In this document: piece after piece, positions 1 through 9,028 of the stretch
How the letters are laid out: each line of letters begins with the position of its first letter
How positions within the stretch are numbered: position 1 is the stretch's first letter
Source of the DNA: Streptomyces panaciradicis
GTDB lineage: Bacteria > Actinomycetota > Actinomycetes > Streptomycetales > Streptomycetaceae
Direction: 5' to 3'
DNA: 64,000 nt
Assembly: GCF_023516615.1 (NCBI RefSeq)
Contig: NZ_JAMGBF010000034.1
Span: 1-64,000, forward strand
The notes under the pieces: generated by a model
The model's database searches: none
Told to the model about the DNA's origin: nothing
Seen by the model: only the letters and a program-made list of their open reading frames with translations
Program-made: the position numbers and the translations under genes

Positions 1-82
1 CCGCCGCAACCGCGCACTCGCGGAAGCGGAGGGAAAAGCCGAGGGCTCGGACGACAAGACTGAGGTCTCGTCCGGAGTGTGA
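1..82 (+). CDS. C-terminal tail of an upstream gene (truncated by window edge)
   Basis: An open frame enters from the left edge and ends at TGA 80-82. It gives about 26 residues rich in Ala, Glu, Lys and Asp, a typical disordered C-terminus. No domain is visible, so I assign no function. It is collinear with the TerD-like gene starting 115 bp downstream and may belong to the same Ter-type cluster, but this cannot be shown from here. Confidence 0.5.
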   Translation, partial: RRNRALAEAEGKAEGSDDKTEVSSGV

Positions 83-196
83 CGCGCCCTCGGGCGAGGA
101 ACGCTTTCAGCGGGGCGGCCGGTTGCCGGCCGCCCCGTCGGTCATGTCGGCCGGCCTCGGTGCGGCCGGTCGTTCCAGGGGAGACGTGGGGGCGGA

Positions 197-934
197 ATGG
201 GATTCTTCGACGGCCTGCTGGGATCGCGCACGGCGGACTTCGACTCCGGCAGCGCGGCCACGAACTCCATCGAGCTGACCAAACGGCACCACCAGGTCTC
301 CCTCACCAAGCAGGGAGCGGCGACCGGGCATCTGCGGGTCAACCTGAGCTGGCGGATGCGCACCTCCGACATAGGCGGCTCGCAGCGGGAGTCCCTGCTG
401 CGGCACCCCTTCAAGGCGCTCAAGCCGCCGGAGGTCATGGGCCACAGCCAGAGCATGGTCAACGTCGACCTCGACCTGGGCTGCCTGTACGAGCTGACCG
501 ACGGCGCCAAGGGGGTCGTCCAGCCCCTCGGCGGCTACCTCGGCGACGTCAACGCCCCCCCGTACGTCAAGCTCAGCGGCGACGACCGGTTCGGGTCGGG
601 CTCCGGCGAGGACATGTACATCAACCTCGACCACCGGGACGCCCTCAAGCGGCTGCTGGTGTTCGTGTACATCTACGACCAGACCCCGGCGTTCGACCGC
701 ACGCACGCGATCGTCACGCTCTACCCGAGCAACGGGCCCCGCATCGAGATCCACCTCGACGAGCGCCACCCGCAGGCCCGCTCGTGCGCGGTGGTGATGA
801 TCGAGAACGTCAAGGGCGAGCTCGTCGTCCGGCGCGAGGTGAAGTTCGTCTACGGGTTCCAGGCCGAGCTGGACCGCCTGTACGGGTGGGGCCTGCAGTG
901 GGGGCGCGGCTACAAGGCGAAGGCCGAGCGCTGA
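197..934 (+). CDS. TerD-family tellurium/stress-resistance protein (TerA-like)
   Basis: 245 aa, cytosolic, no signal peptide. The stretch with VNVDLDLGCLYEL, the acidic loop around GSGSGEDMYINLDHRD and VYIYDQTPAF follow the TerD fold, which in characterised members binds calcium through acidic loops. The short N-terminal lead MGFFDGLLG and the length suit the TerA-like branch better than the compact 190-aa TerD. The ATG at 197 follows a G-rich GGGGGCGGA Shine-Dalgarno. A second TerD-family gene converges on it from the right, and the CitE-like, PRTase and HAD genes beyond make up the biosynthetic module that comparative studies associate with Ter proteins. The exact biochemical role of such proteins in Streptomyces is unknown. 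Confidence 0.85.
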   Translation: MGFFDGLLGSRTADFDSGSAATNSIELTKRHHQVSLTKQGAATGHLRVNLSWRMRTSDIGGSQRESLLRHPFKALKPPEVMGHSQSMVNVDLDLGCLYELTDGAKGVVQPLGGYLGDVNAPPYVKLSGDDRFGSGSGEDMYINLDHRDALKRLLVFVYIYDQTPAFDRTHAIVTLYPSNGPRIEIHLDERHPQARSCAVVMIENVKGELVVRREVKFVYGFQAELDRLYGWGLQWGRGYKAKAER

Positions 935-955
935 GCGCCCCCGGTGGCGTTCCGC

Positions 956-1762
956 CTACCGCCCGATGAACTGCGGGCCCTGCGGCGGGAGCCGGAAGTC
1001 CGGGTTCGGGAGCGTGGTGACCTGGGGCGGATAGCCGTAGCCGGTCTGCGCGCCCGCCGTCGCCGGCGCGGGCTGCGGGTAGCCGTACGCCGGCTGGGTC
1101 GCGGGAGCCGGCTGCGGATAGCCGTAGGCCGGCTGGGACGGGACCGCCGTGGGCTGCTCCGGAGGCAGCGGCTGGGCGGGGGAGGTGGCCGCCGGCTGGG
1201 GCTGCGCGGTCTCCGGCTCCGACTCGTCGACCGAGATGCCGTAGTCCGTGGCCAGGCCCTTCAGGCCGTCCGCGTAGCCCTCACCGAGGGCGCGGAACTT
1301 CCACGTGTCGTCGCGGCGGTAGAGCTCGCCGCAGATCAGGGCCGTCTCACCGCCCGTCTCGGGCTTGATGTCGAAGGAGATCAGCGGCTCGCCGTCGGCG
1401 GTCCGGGCGTCGTACAGCAGGATGCGCAGCCCCGGGACGCGGCCGAAGGGGACGTCCTCCGCCGATGCGACCAGAAGAATCCGGCTGACATCGCTCTCGA
1501 CTCCGGCGAGATCTGTCTGGATCGTGTCGGTGGGGCCGTCGGCGAGCCGCTTCTTGCCGAGCCACCAGATCTTCCCGGAGGGGTGCCGGGGCTGGTTGTA
1601 GAAGACGAAGTCCTCGTCGGAGCGCACACGACCGTCGGGACCGAGGAGCAGCGCCGAGGCGTCGACGTCCGGGACCCCCTGCCCGGGCGTCCAGCGCAGC
1701 ACCGCCCGCACCGTGGTGGTCTCGAGCGGGACGTTCGACCCCTTCAGCATCGCGTGCGTCAT
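956..1762 (-). CDS. TerD-family protein with Pro/Tyr/Gln-rich tail
   Basis: 268 aa. Residues 1 to about 185 form a TerD domain: the calcium-site signature around [15 protein letters not shown] and [15 protein letters not shown], followed by the RILLV strand, is textbook TerD. From about residue 190 the protein becomes low complexity, with repeated [14 protein letters not shown] units ending in [13 protein letters not shown], so the tail is probably disordered and may mediate protein contacts. ATG at 1762 is used here; an in-frame ATG four codons in (MLKGSNVPL) is the start seen in many TerD proteins and is a real alternative. It is divergent from the CitE-like gene, with a 210-bp shared promoter region that is less G+C-rich near 1900-1950. 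Confidence 0.9.
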   Translation of the reverse strand: MTHAMLKGSNVPLETTTVRAVLRWTPGQGVPDVDASALLLGPDGRVRSDEDFVFYNQPRHPSGKIWWLGKKRLADGPTDTIQTDLAGVESDVSRILLVASAEDVPFGRVPGLRILLYDARTADGEPLISFDIKPETGGETALICGELYRRDDTWKFRALGEGYADGLKGLATDYGISVDESEPETAQPQPAATSPAQPLPPEQPTAVPSQPAYGYPQPAPATQPAYGYPQPAPATAGAQTGYGYPPQVTTLPNPDFRLPPQGPQFIGR

Positions 1763-1972
1763 GCGGTCATCCTGCCCTCTCGGTCCTGGTCACGACAACG
1801 CGGGGTGCGGGTCCCCGCGGGGCGTGCCGGTCATGTGCAAAATCGCCGTCGACATGGCCGAGTTACCAGAAGTTCATGCTCCACGGGAACCCCTGACACG
1901 GGTTTGTACGTACTATTACCGGCCACCTGTTTACCCAATCCACATCCTTGTCCGGCGTCACGGGGGAGTTCC

Positions 1973-3145
1973 ATGCGTCATTTCGGGCACATCGCCCCGG
2001 AGGTGCGCGGGCGCCTCTTCCACCAGGAGCCGTGCGAGTTCGACACGGACTCCCCGGCCCGCACGCTCTCCGCGGCCCTCGGCGCCACGCTGTACAGCCC
2101 GGCCACCCGCCCGCGGCTCGCCGACGACATCGTCAAGCAGGCGGGCCTCGGCGTGGTCTCCATGGTGCTGTGCCTGGAGGACTCCATCGACGACGCGGAC
2201 GTGGTGGCGGGCGAGGAGAATCTCGTACGCCAGTTCGCCGAGCTGGACGCGCGGGCCGCCGCGGGCGCCGGCCTGCCGCTGCTGTTCATCCGGGTGCGCA
2301 CGCCGGAGCAGATCGCCGACCTGGTGCGGCGCCTCGGTGCGACGGTCCGGCTGCTGTCCGGGTTCGTCTTCCCGAAGTTCACCGAGGAGCGCGGCATCCC
2401 CTTCCTGGAGGCCCTCGCCGGCGCCGAGGCCGCGAGCGGGCGGCGGCTGTTCGGCATGCCGGTGCTGGAGACGCCGGAGCTGATGTACCGCGAGACGCGC
2501 GTGGACGCCCTGGAGAGCATCGCCCGCTCCGTGGAGAAGTACCGCGACCGCGTCCTCGCGCTGCGCCTGGGCGTGACCGACTTCTGCTCCTCCTACGGCC
2601 TGCGCCGGGCCCCCGACATGACCGCCTACGACGTCCAGATCATCGCCTCCGTGATCGCCGACGTGGTCAACATGCTCGGCCGGGCCGACGGCACCGGGTT
2701 CACCGTGACCGGGCCGGTGTGGGAGTACTTCCGCGTCCCGGAGCGCATGTTCAAGCCGCTGCTGCGCACCAGCCCCTTTCTGGAGGGGCAGGCCGTCGAA
2801 CTGCGCGAGAGACTGATCGAGCACGCCATGGACGGTCTGCTGCGGGAGATCTCGCTCGACCAGGCCAACGGCCTGCTGGGCAAGACCTGCATCCACCCCA
2901 CCCATGTCCTGCCGGTGCACGCGCTGTCCGTGGTCAGCCACGAGGAGTTCAGCGACGCCGCGGACATCCTGCGGCCCGAGCGGGGCGGCGGGGGAGTGCT
3001 CAGGTCGTCGTACACGAACAAGATGAACGAGGTGAAGCCGCACCGCGCCTGGGCCGAGCGGACCATGCTGCGGGCCGAGGTCTTCGGCGTCGCGCGCGAG
3101 GACGTCAGTTTCGTGGATCTGCTCGCCGCCGGCATACCCGGCTGA
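1973..3145 (+). CDS. HpcH/HpaI aldolase / citrate-lyase beta (CitE)-like protein
   Basis: 390 aa. This is a TIM-barrel CitE-like lyase family member: LCLEDSIDD (66-74) supplies acidic metal/substrate residues and FIRVR (about 105-109) the conserved Arg; the late CIHPTHV motif also matches the family. ATG 1973 follows GGGGGAG at 7 bp. The gene lies 20 bp upstream of the PRTase fusion and is surely co-transcribed with it and the HAD phosphatase. Comparative analyses of Ter loci predict that CitE-like, PRTase-TRSP and HAD proteins, often with ATP-grasp enzymes, make a nucleoside-like metabolite. No ATP-grasp gene lies inside this window. Substrate unknown. Confidence 0.85.
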   Translation: MRHFGHIAPEVRGRLFHQEPCEFDTDSPARTLSAALGATLYSPATRPRLADDIVKQAGLGVVSMVLCLEDSIDDADVVAGEENLVRQFAELDARAAAGAGLPLLFIRVRTPEQIADLVRRLGATVRLLSGFVFPKFTEERGIPFLEALAGAEAASGRRLFGMPVLETPELMYRETRVDALESIARSVEKYRDRVLALRLGVTDFCSSYGLRRAPDMTAYDVQIIASVIADVVNMLGRADGTGFTVTGPVWEYFRVPERMFKPLLRTSPFLEGQAVELRERLIEHAMDGLLREISLDQANGLLGKTCIHPTHVLPVHALSVVSHEEFSDAADILRPERGGGGVLRSSYTNKMNEVKPHRAWAERTMLRAEVFGVAREDVSFVDLLAAGIPG

Positions 3146-3165
3146 ACCTCACCGACCAGGGAATC

Positions 3166-5724
3166 ATGATCAACGCAGTGAACGACGGGCAGTGGTCCGG
3201 GACCTGGGTCGCCGAGCGGCTCGGGGTCGAACTCATGGGCGACGACGAGCTCACCGGGCTGCTGGGGCTGGCGCTGCGCCGCAACCCCAAGCGGGCCCAT
3301 CTGCTCGTCTCCAACGTGCTCGGCAAGCACGTACCGCAGTCGCCCTCGGTGGTGTACGGCTACGGATTCGCCCTCGGGCGCCGGGTGCGGGAGCTGCTGG
3401 GCGCCGAGGAGGCGGGCGAGGCGGTGGTCCTCGGGTACGCGGAGACGGCGACGGGGCTGGGCCACTCCGTGGCGGACGGCATCGGCTCCGCCCCCTACCT
3501 GCACTCCACCCGCCGACCGGTGGCGGGCGTGGCGGCGGCGGGCGGCTTCGAGGAGTCCCACTCCCACGCCACCTCGCACCTCCTCCTGCCGGAGGACCCC
3601 GCGCTGCTGGCGGGGGACGGCCCCCTGGTCCTGGTCGACGACGAGTTCTCCACCGGCAACACGGTGCTCAACACCGTGCGGGATCTGCATGCCCGGTACC
3701 CGCGGCTCCGGTACGTCGTGGTCGCCCTGGTCGACATGCGGTCGGCGGCGGACGCGGGGCGGCTGGAGGCGTTCGCCGCGGAGATAGGCGCCAGGGTGGA
3801 CCTGGTGGCGGCGGCGTCGGGGACGGTGCGGTTGCCGGAGGGGGTGCTGGAGAAGGGGCAGGCCCTTGTCGCGCGGTACGAGGCGGAGGGTGCGGCTGGG
3901 GGTACGGCGGGGGGTATTACGTCGACTGCGGGCGCGTCGGGGCTGGTCGCGCAGTTCCCCGCGCCCCTTGAGGGGCGCCCCGCTGAACGCCGTGAAGGGG
4001 CGCGGGGAACTGCGCGACCAGCCCCCACCCACCCGCACCCGGCCGTCAACCGAGTGGACCTCTTGTGGCCCCGTGACCTCCCCGACGGCGGCCGGCACGG
4101 GTTCACGCCCGCCCACCGGACCCGGCTCGACGCCGCACTCCCCGCCATGGCCGCCCGCCTCGCAGAGGCACTCCCACCCGGCGCCCGGCGCGTGCACGTC
4201 CTCGGGTTCGAGGAGCTGATGTACGCCCCCCTGCGCCTGGCCCGCGAGCTGGAACAGGTCGCCCAGGGCGTCGAGGTCCGCTACTCCACCACCACCCGCT
4301 CACCCGTCCTCGCCGTCGACGACCCCGGTTACGCGATACGCAGCCGGATCACCTTCCCCGCCCACGACGACCCGGCCGACGGCCCCGGCGAGCGCTACGC
4401 CTACAACGTCGCCGGCGCCGGCTTCGACGCGGTCGTCGCCGTGGTCGACTCGGCCGCGGACACCCCCGCACTGCACGCTCCCGACGGTCTGCTGGCCCAG
4501 CTCGCCGCCCACACCCCGCACGTACTGCTCGCGGTCGTGCCCTCGTACGTCCCCGAAAGGCCCTCCATGCTGCCCGAGCCCCTCCGCGGCCCCGCCTTCT
4601 CCTCGTACGCCCCCGAGGAGGTCGGCTGGCTGCTGCAGGACCTCTCGGAGGTGACGCTGGAGGCGCCGACCGAGGAGCGGGAGGAGGCCATTCAGAGCGG
4701 TGGCGCGCACTACGCGGAGTCGCTGCCGGTCGAGTACCAGCCCAGCGAGCAGTACCAGGAGCTGTTCCACGCGGCGCTGGAGTCGGCCGCCACCCGGATC
4801 GCGCAGGCCGTCGGCGCCGTCACCGAGCTCGTGCTCGCCGAACGCTCACCCCGCCCGGTCCTCGTCTCGCTCGCCCGCGCCGGCACCCCCGTCGGTGTGC
4901 TGATGCGCCGCTGGGCGCAGTTCCGGCACGGCCTCGACCTGCCGCACTACGCCGTCTCGATCGTCCGCGGCCGAGGCATCGACGCCAACGCCCTGCGCTG
5001 GCTGGCCGCCCACCACGACCCCGCCGACGTCGTGTTCGTCGACGGCTGGACCGGCAAGGGCGCCATCACCCGCGAACTCGCCGACGCCATCGAGGAGTTC
5101 GAGGCGTCCGACGGCATCACCGGCTTCGACCCGGAGATCGCGGTGCTCGCCGACCCGGGCTCGTGCGTACGGACGTACGGCACCCGGGAAGACTTCCTGA
5201 TCCCCTCCGCCTGCCTCAACTCGACCGTCTCCGGCCTGATCTCCCGCACGGTCCTGCGCGCCGACCTGGTCGGCCCGCACGACTTCCACGGCGCCAAGTT
5301 CTACCGCGAACTCGCCGGCGCGGACGTCTCCGTGGACTTCCTCGACGCCGTCTCCGCCTGCTTCCCCGAGGTCACGGAGGCCGTCGACGCCCAGGCGAAG
5401 GAACTGCTGTCCGCCGACCGCGCGCCGACCTGGGAGGGCTGGGCGGCCGTGGAGCGGATCAGCGAGGAGTACGGCATCCACGACGTGAACCTCGTCAAGC
5501 CCGGCGTCGGCGAGACCACGCGGGTGCTGCTGCGCCGGGTGCCGTGGAAGATCCTGGCGCGGGCCGGGGCGGGCGCCGACCTGGACCACGTACGGCTGCT
5601 GGCCGGGCAGCGGGGGGTTCCCGTCGAGGAGGTCGGCGAACTGCCGTACACCTGCGTGGGGTTGATCCACCCCCGCTTCACCCGTGGTGCGACGGGCGCC
5701 GACGGCAAGGCGGTGAACGTCTGA
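3166..5724 (+). CDS. PRTase-TRSP-PRTase fusion protein of Ter stress module
   Basis: 852 aa, three modules. Residues about 15-250 form a first phosphoribosyltransferase-like domain with the PRPP loop VDDEFSTGNT (157-166). Residues about 300-480 hold the TRSP domain, including the eponymous TTTRSP near 375. Residues about 490-845 form a second PRTase-like (StiP-type) domain with FVDGWTGKG near 622. The predicted role is nucleobase/ribose transfer in making a Ter-associated nucleoside-like metabolite; this is from published comparative genomics, not experiment. Residues about 258-287 are encoded by a large inverted repeat (separate entry) and form a linker between modules 1 and 2. The stop overlaps the start of the HAD gene (TGATG). 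Confidence 0.88.
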   Translation: MINAVNDGQWSGTWVAERLGVELMGDDELTGLLGLALRRNPKRAHLLVSNVLGKHVPQSPSVVYGYGFALGRRVRELLGAEEAGEAVVLGYAETATGLGHSVADGIGSAPYLHSTRRPVAGVAAAGGFEESHSHATSHLLLPEDPALLAGDGPLVLVDDEFSTGNTVLNTVRDLHARYPRLRYVVVALVDMRSAADAGRLEAFAAEIGARVDLVAAASGTVRLPEGVLEKGQALVARYEAEGAAGGTAGGITSTAGASGLVAQFPAPLEGRPAERREGARGTARPAPTHPHPAVNRVDLLWPRDLPDGGRHGFTPAHRTRLDAALPAMAARLAEALPPGARRVHVLGFEELMYAPLRLARELEQVAQGVEVRYSTTTRSPVLAVDDPGYAIRSRITFPAHDDPADGPGERYAYNVAGAGFDAVVAVVDSAADTPALHAPDGLLAQLAAHTPHVLLAVVPSYVPERPSMLPEPLRGPAFSSYAPEEVGWLLQDLSEVTLEAPTEEREEAIQSGGAHYAESLPVEYQPSEQYQELFHAALESAATRIAQAVGAVTELVLAERSPRPVLVSLARAGTPVGVLMRRWAQFRHGLDLPHYAVSIVRGRGIDANALRWLAAHHDPADVVFVDGWTGKGAITRELADAIEEFEASDGITGFDPEIAVLADPGSCVRTYGTREDFLIPSACLNSTVSGLISRTVLRADLVGPHDFHGAKFYRELAGADVSVDFLDAVSACFPEVTEAVDAQAKELLSADRAPTWEGWAAVERISEEYGIHDVNLVKPGVGETTRVLLRRVPWKILARAGAGADLDHVRLLAGQRGVPVEEVGELPYTCVGLIHPRFTRGATGADGKAVNV
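3939..4025. repeat. 31-bp inverted repeat embedded in a coding region
   Basis: Arms 3939-3969 and 3995-4025 are perfectly complementary over 31 bp, separated by a 25-nt loop. The loop itself holds a competing small hairpin (GCGCCCC TTGA GGGGCGC). The core CAGTTCCCCGCGCCCC resembles a hairpin widely dispersed between genes in Streptomyces genomes, often near gene ends. Here it is in frame inside the PRTase fusion gene and is translated as part of the interdomain linker. Confidence 0.85.
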
Positions 5725-6539
5725 TGCCGGTGCTGGTGGCGAGCGACCTCGACCGTACGCTGATCTACTCCCCGGCGGCCCTCGCGCTGACCATGCCGGA
5801 CGCACGGGCGCCCCGGCTGCTGTGCGTGGAGGTGCACGAGAGTAGACCGCTGTCGTTCATGACGGAGACGGCGGCCGCGCTGCTGACCGACCTCGGGGAC
5901 GCGGCGGTGTTCGTGCCGACGACGACCCGGACCCGCAAGCAGTACCTGCGCATCAACCTGCCGGGCCCGGCGCCGAAGTACGCGATCTGCGCCAACGGCG
6001 GCCACCTGATGGTGGACGGCGTGTCCGACCTGGACTGGCACGCCCGCGTCACGGCCCGGCTCGCGGACGAGTGCGCGCCGCTGGACGAGGTGCGCGAGCA
6101 CCTGCTGGTCAGTGCCGACCCGCTCTGGGTGCGCAAGCACCGCGTCGCGGAGGACCTCTTCGCCTACCTGGTCGTCGAGCGCGAGCTGCTGCCGGAGGAG
6201 TGGGTCAAGGACCTCGCGGTCTGGGCGGAGAACCGCGGCTGGACGGTGTCGTTGCAGGGGCGGAAGATCTACGCCGTCCCCAAGCCGCTGACGAAGAGCG
6301 CGGCGATGCGCGAGGTCGCCCGGCGCACCGGCGCGGAGCTGACGCTGGCCGCGGGCGACTCCCTGCTGGACGCCGACCTGCTGCTCGCGGCGGACCGGGG
6401 CTGGCGCCCGGGCCACGGCGAACTCGCGGAGGCGGCGTGGACGGCCCCGCAGATCGCGGCACTGCCCGAACGCGGCGTCCTGGCGGGGGAGCGCATCCTG
6501 CGGGAGTTCCTGAGGGCGACGCGCGGTGCGGAGTCCTGA
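5724..6539 (+). CDS. HAD-superfamily hydrolase of the Ter module
   Basis: 271 aa. Motif I is SDLDRTL, with nucleophile Asp8 and acid/base Asp10. A late AGDSLLDADLL segment (about 208-218) supplies the metal-binding acidic motif, and Lys in the PLTKS segment (about 190) is the likely motif III residue. A cap region sits between. The ATG overlaps the TGA of the upstream fusion gene, so translation is coupled. Probable role: phosphatase acting on the product of the CitE-like/PRTase pathway. The substrate cannot be read from sequence. Confidence 0.85.
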   Translation: MPVLVASDLDRTLIYSPAALALTMPDARAPRLLCVEVHESRPLSFMTETAAALLTDLGDAAVFVPTTTRTRKQYLRINLPGPAPKYAICANGGHLMVDGVSDLDWHARVTARLADECAPLDEVREHLLVSADPLWVRKHRVAEDLFAYLVVERELLPEEWVKDLAVWAENRGWTVSLQGRKIYAVPKPLTKSAAMREVARRTGAELTLAAGDSLLDADLLLAADRGWRPGHGELAEAAWTAPQIAALPERGVLAGERILREFLRATRGAES

Positions 6540-6563
6540 GCGGCGCACCGCGCCTGGGGGCGG

Positions 6564-6779
6564 CTAGCCGCAGCACCCTCCGCCGCAGCATCCGCCCCCG
6601 CCGCCGGCGCCCTTGGACGCCGGTGCCGACGCCGTCCCGCCCACGGCCACGGTCGACAGCAGCTTCACCGTGTCGTCGTGGCCCGCGGGACAGGCGGCGG
6701 GGTCGGAGGAGCGGGCCATCGGCCGGCTGACTTCGAAGGTGTCGCCGCAGGTGCGGCAGCGGTAGTCATAGCGGGGCAT
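6564..6779 (-). CDS. FmdB-family zinc-ribbon protein
   Basis: 71 aa. The N-terminus MPRYDYRCRTCGDTFE is the classic FmdB/CxxC_CXXC_SSSS ribbon opening, with Cys8 and Cys11; the second half-site is CPAGH (Cys30, His34) rather than CxxC. The C-terminus is a Gly tract followed by GGCCGGGCCG, a second cysteine cluster that may bind metal. Function of the family is unclear (putative regulatory zinc ribbon). Convergent with the HAD gene and divergent from the penicillin-binding-protein-like gene. Confidence 0.85.
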   Translation of the reverse strand: MPRYDYRCRTCGDTFEVSRPMARSSDPAACPAGHDDTVKLLSTVAVGGTASAPASKGAGGGGGCCGGGCCG

Positions 6780-6929
6780 GCCGAAAGGTTAGCGCTGGTT
6801 CCAGCTGGTTCCATATCCCGGGTGTGACTCAACTCTCAAGTCCACCATGTGCCCCTGTGGTCGATATGTGCTCGTTATTAACACAATCGCATGTGGAGAA
6901 GATGCGAAGATCATTGATATTTTTCGCCC
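6780..6929 (+). promoter_or_regulatory. AT-rich promoter region upstream of the PBP-like gene
   Basis: This 150-bp gap, especially 6840-6925, is markedly richer in A/T than its surroundings (for example TTATTAACACAATCG and TTGATATTTTTCG). No Shine-Dalgarno precedes the GTG at 6930. The interval probably holds the promoters for both divergent genes, and the right-hand transcript may be short-leadered or leaderless. I cannot assign a sigma-factor class. Confidence 0.45.
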
Positions 6930-8981
6930 GTGACCGGGACAGCGCAGCACAGTGGCCGGCCGGGTGACCACCGTCGGCCGCGCCGCCGCCGAGCCGCGCC
7001 CAAAAGCACCCCCTGGACGGAACTGGGCGAGCGCCTCCAGCCCGCCCTGCCCTTCCTGCGCCGGCTGCGCCCCGCCTACCCCCGCCCCGGCCGCATGGGC
7101 TGGCAGCGCTGGCTGCCCTCCTGGCGCCAGTGGCTCGGCGGCTTCCTCGGAGCCATCGGCCTGACCAGCCTCTTCCTGGTCATCGCCTACGCCGCCACGG
7201 ACATACCCAAGAACCTCAACTCCTACGCCACCCAGCAGGACAACGTCTTCTACTGGTCCGACGGCACCCCCATGGCCCGCACCGGCTGGGTGCGCCGGCA
7301 GGCCATGCCGCTGAAGGACATACCCGAGGACGTCCGCTGGGCCGTGCTCGCCGCCGAGAACGAGAGCTTCTACTCCGACCCCGGCATCTCCCTCAAGGGC
7401 ATCACCCGCGCCCTCTACCGCACCATCGGCAAGGGCGACACCGAGGGCGGCTCCACCATCACCCAGCAGTACGTCAAGAACGTGTACCTGACGCAGAACC
7501 AGACCGTCAGCCGCAAGTTCACCGAGGCGATGATCGCCCTCAAGCTCGACAACCGCATGAGCAAGGACCAGATCCTCGAGGGCTACCTCAACACCAGCTG
7601 GTTCGGCCGCGGCACCTACGGCATCCAGCGCGCCGCCCAGGCGTACTACGGCACCGACGTCTCCCACCTCAACGCCAGCCAGGGCGCCTTCCTCGCCTCG
7701 CTGCTCAAGGGCGCCGGCCTCTACGACCCCACCCTCTCCCCGGCCAACCACAAGCGGGCCGTGGAGCGCTGGTCGTGGATCCTCGACCGCATGGTCAAGA
7801 TCGGCAAGCTGTCCCCGGCCGAACGCGCCACGTACAAGACGTTCCCCGAACCCCTCAAGACCGCCCGCGTCTACGACACCGGCAAGCAGAGCGACTACCT
7901 CGTCGAACTCGCCCAGCAGTACGCCAAGAAGTCCGCGAACATCTCGGACAAGCAGTTCGACCTCGGCGGCTACCAGATCTACACCACCTTCGACCGCAAG
8001 CGGGAGACCCGGCTCACCGACGCCGTCACCAAGGCCCGCAAGGAGGCGAAGAAGCAGGACCCCAAGGCCGCCAAGACCGTCCACTACGGCGCCGCCTCCG
8101 TCGCCACCGACGGACGGATACTGGCCGTCTACGGCGGCCCCGACCACCGTACGCAGGGCTACAACGAGTCCAACGCCACCACCGTCCCCGCCGGTTCGGC
8201 GTTCGTGCCCTTCGTCTACGCCGCCGGCCTGGAACACGGCATCCGCAAGACCCGCACCGGACCGACCACGACCGTCAGCCCGGAGACCGTCTACGACGGC
8301 GACGACGGCGCCGTCGTCACCACGCCCGAGGGGCCGTACTGGGACCGCAGCGGCAAACGCGTCCTCGCCCACAACGACGACGGCAAGTCCTACGGCCAGA
8401 TCTCCCTCGGCAACGCCCTCGCCCAGGGCGTGAACGCGCCCTTCACCCAACTCGGCATGGACACCGGCCTGGACAAGGTGCGCCAGACCGCCGTGGCCGC
8501 CGGACTGCTCTCCTCCAGCCTCGGCGCCCAGGTGCCCGCGCTGGCCACGGGCAGCTCCACGCCCAGCGCCATCCGCATGGCCAGCGGATACGCCACCTTC
8601 GCCGCCGACGGCATGCACACCGAGCCGTACTCCGTCCGCCGCATCACCAAGAACGGCTCCAGGGTCCCCCTCGCCACGCCCACCGCCCACCGCGCGATCG
8701 GCGCCGAAGTCGCCAAGGACGTCTCCGCCGCGCTGACCAGCTCCCTGCTGCGCACCCACCCCACCGTCCCCGCGGTCCGGGCGGGCGGCATGGCCGGAAT
8801 CGCCTCCGACGACAAGGCGGCCTGGTACACAGGCAACACCGACACCCTGTCCACCGCCGTCGTCGTCTACCGCATGGACCTCACCAAGTCCCTGGAGCCG
8901 CTCCCGCTCAAGGGCATCGCCGGCAGACCCACCGGCAGCGTCCCCTTCGCCGTGTGGTCCGGTGCCATGGGCTTCGACTGA
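6930..8981 (+). CDS. Class A PBP-like transglycosylase with degenerate transpeptidase domain
   Basis: 683 aa. A basic cytoplasmic head is followed by one membrane helix (about 68-90) and an intact glycosyltransferase-51 domain with catalytic Glu143 in AAENESFYSDPG and GGSTITQQYVKN (173-184). The C-terminal transpeptidase-like domain has lost its catalytic motifs: SxxK is SAFV (Ser423 kept, Lys replaced by Val426), SxN reads GVN, and KTG is replaced in AGGMAGI. The protein should polymerise glycan but not cross-link, and should not form a normal beta-lactam acyl-enzyme. GTG 6930 is the only plausible start. The deacetylase-like gene follows after 47 bp. Confidence 0.9.
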   Translation: MTGTAQHSGRPGDHRRPRRRRAAPKSTPWTELGERLQPALPFLRRLRPAYPRPGRMGWQRWLPSWRQWLGGFLGAIGLTSLFLVIAYAATDIPKNLNSYATQQDNVFYWSDGTPMARTGWVRRQAMPLKDIPEDVRWAVLAAENESFYSDPGISLKGITRALYRTIGKGDTEGGSTITQQYVKNVYLTQNQTVSRKFTEAMIALKLDNRMSKDQILEGYLNTSWFGRGTYGIQRAAQAYYGTDVSHLNASQGAFLASLLKGAGLYDPTLSPANHKRAVERWSWILDRMVKIGKLSPAERATYKTFPEPLKTARVYDTGKQSDYLVELAQQYAKKSANISDKQFDLGGYQIYTTFDRKRETRLTDAVTKARKEAKKQDPKAAKTVHYGAASVATDGRILAVYGGPDHRTQGYNESNATTVPAGSAFVPFVYAAGLEHGIRKTRTGPTTTVSPETVYDGDDGAVVTTPEGPYWDRSGKRVLAHNDDGKSYGQISLGNALAQGVNAPFTQLGMDTGLDKVRQTAVAAGLLSSSLGAQVPALATGSSTPSAIRMASGYATFAADGMHTEPYSVRRITKNGSRVPLATPTAHRAIGAEVAKDVSAALTSSLLRTHPTVPAVRAGGMAGIASDDKAAWYTGNTDTLSTAVVVYRMDLTKSLEPLPLKGIAGRPTGSVPFAVWSGAMGFD

Positions 8982-9028
8982 TCACCGAAGCCCGTACCAC
9001 CGCCACTCCCCAGCAGAATGAGCACCGC

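Noticed and set aside
1948..3165. Extension of the PRTase fusion upstream to 1948 (1258 residues)
   Set aside because: The added part reads through the CitE-like gene in the wrong frame, with Arg/Pro/Gly-biased shadow composition. ATG 3166 is the natural start.
6789..8759. 656-residue minus-strand frame opposite the PBP-like gene
   Set aside because: Antisense shadow of a well-supported gene; Gly/Val/Glu/Ala-biased with no recognisable domain.
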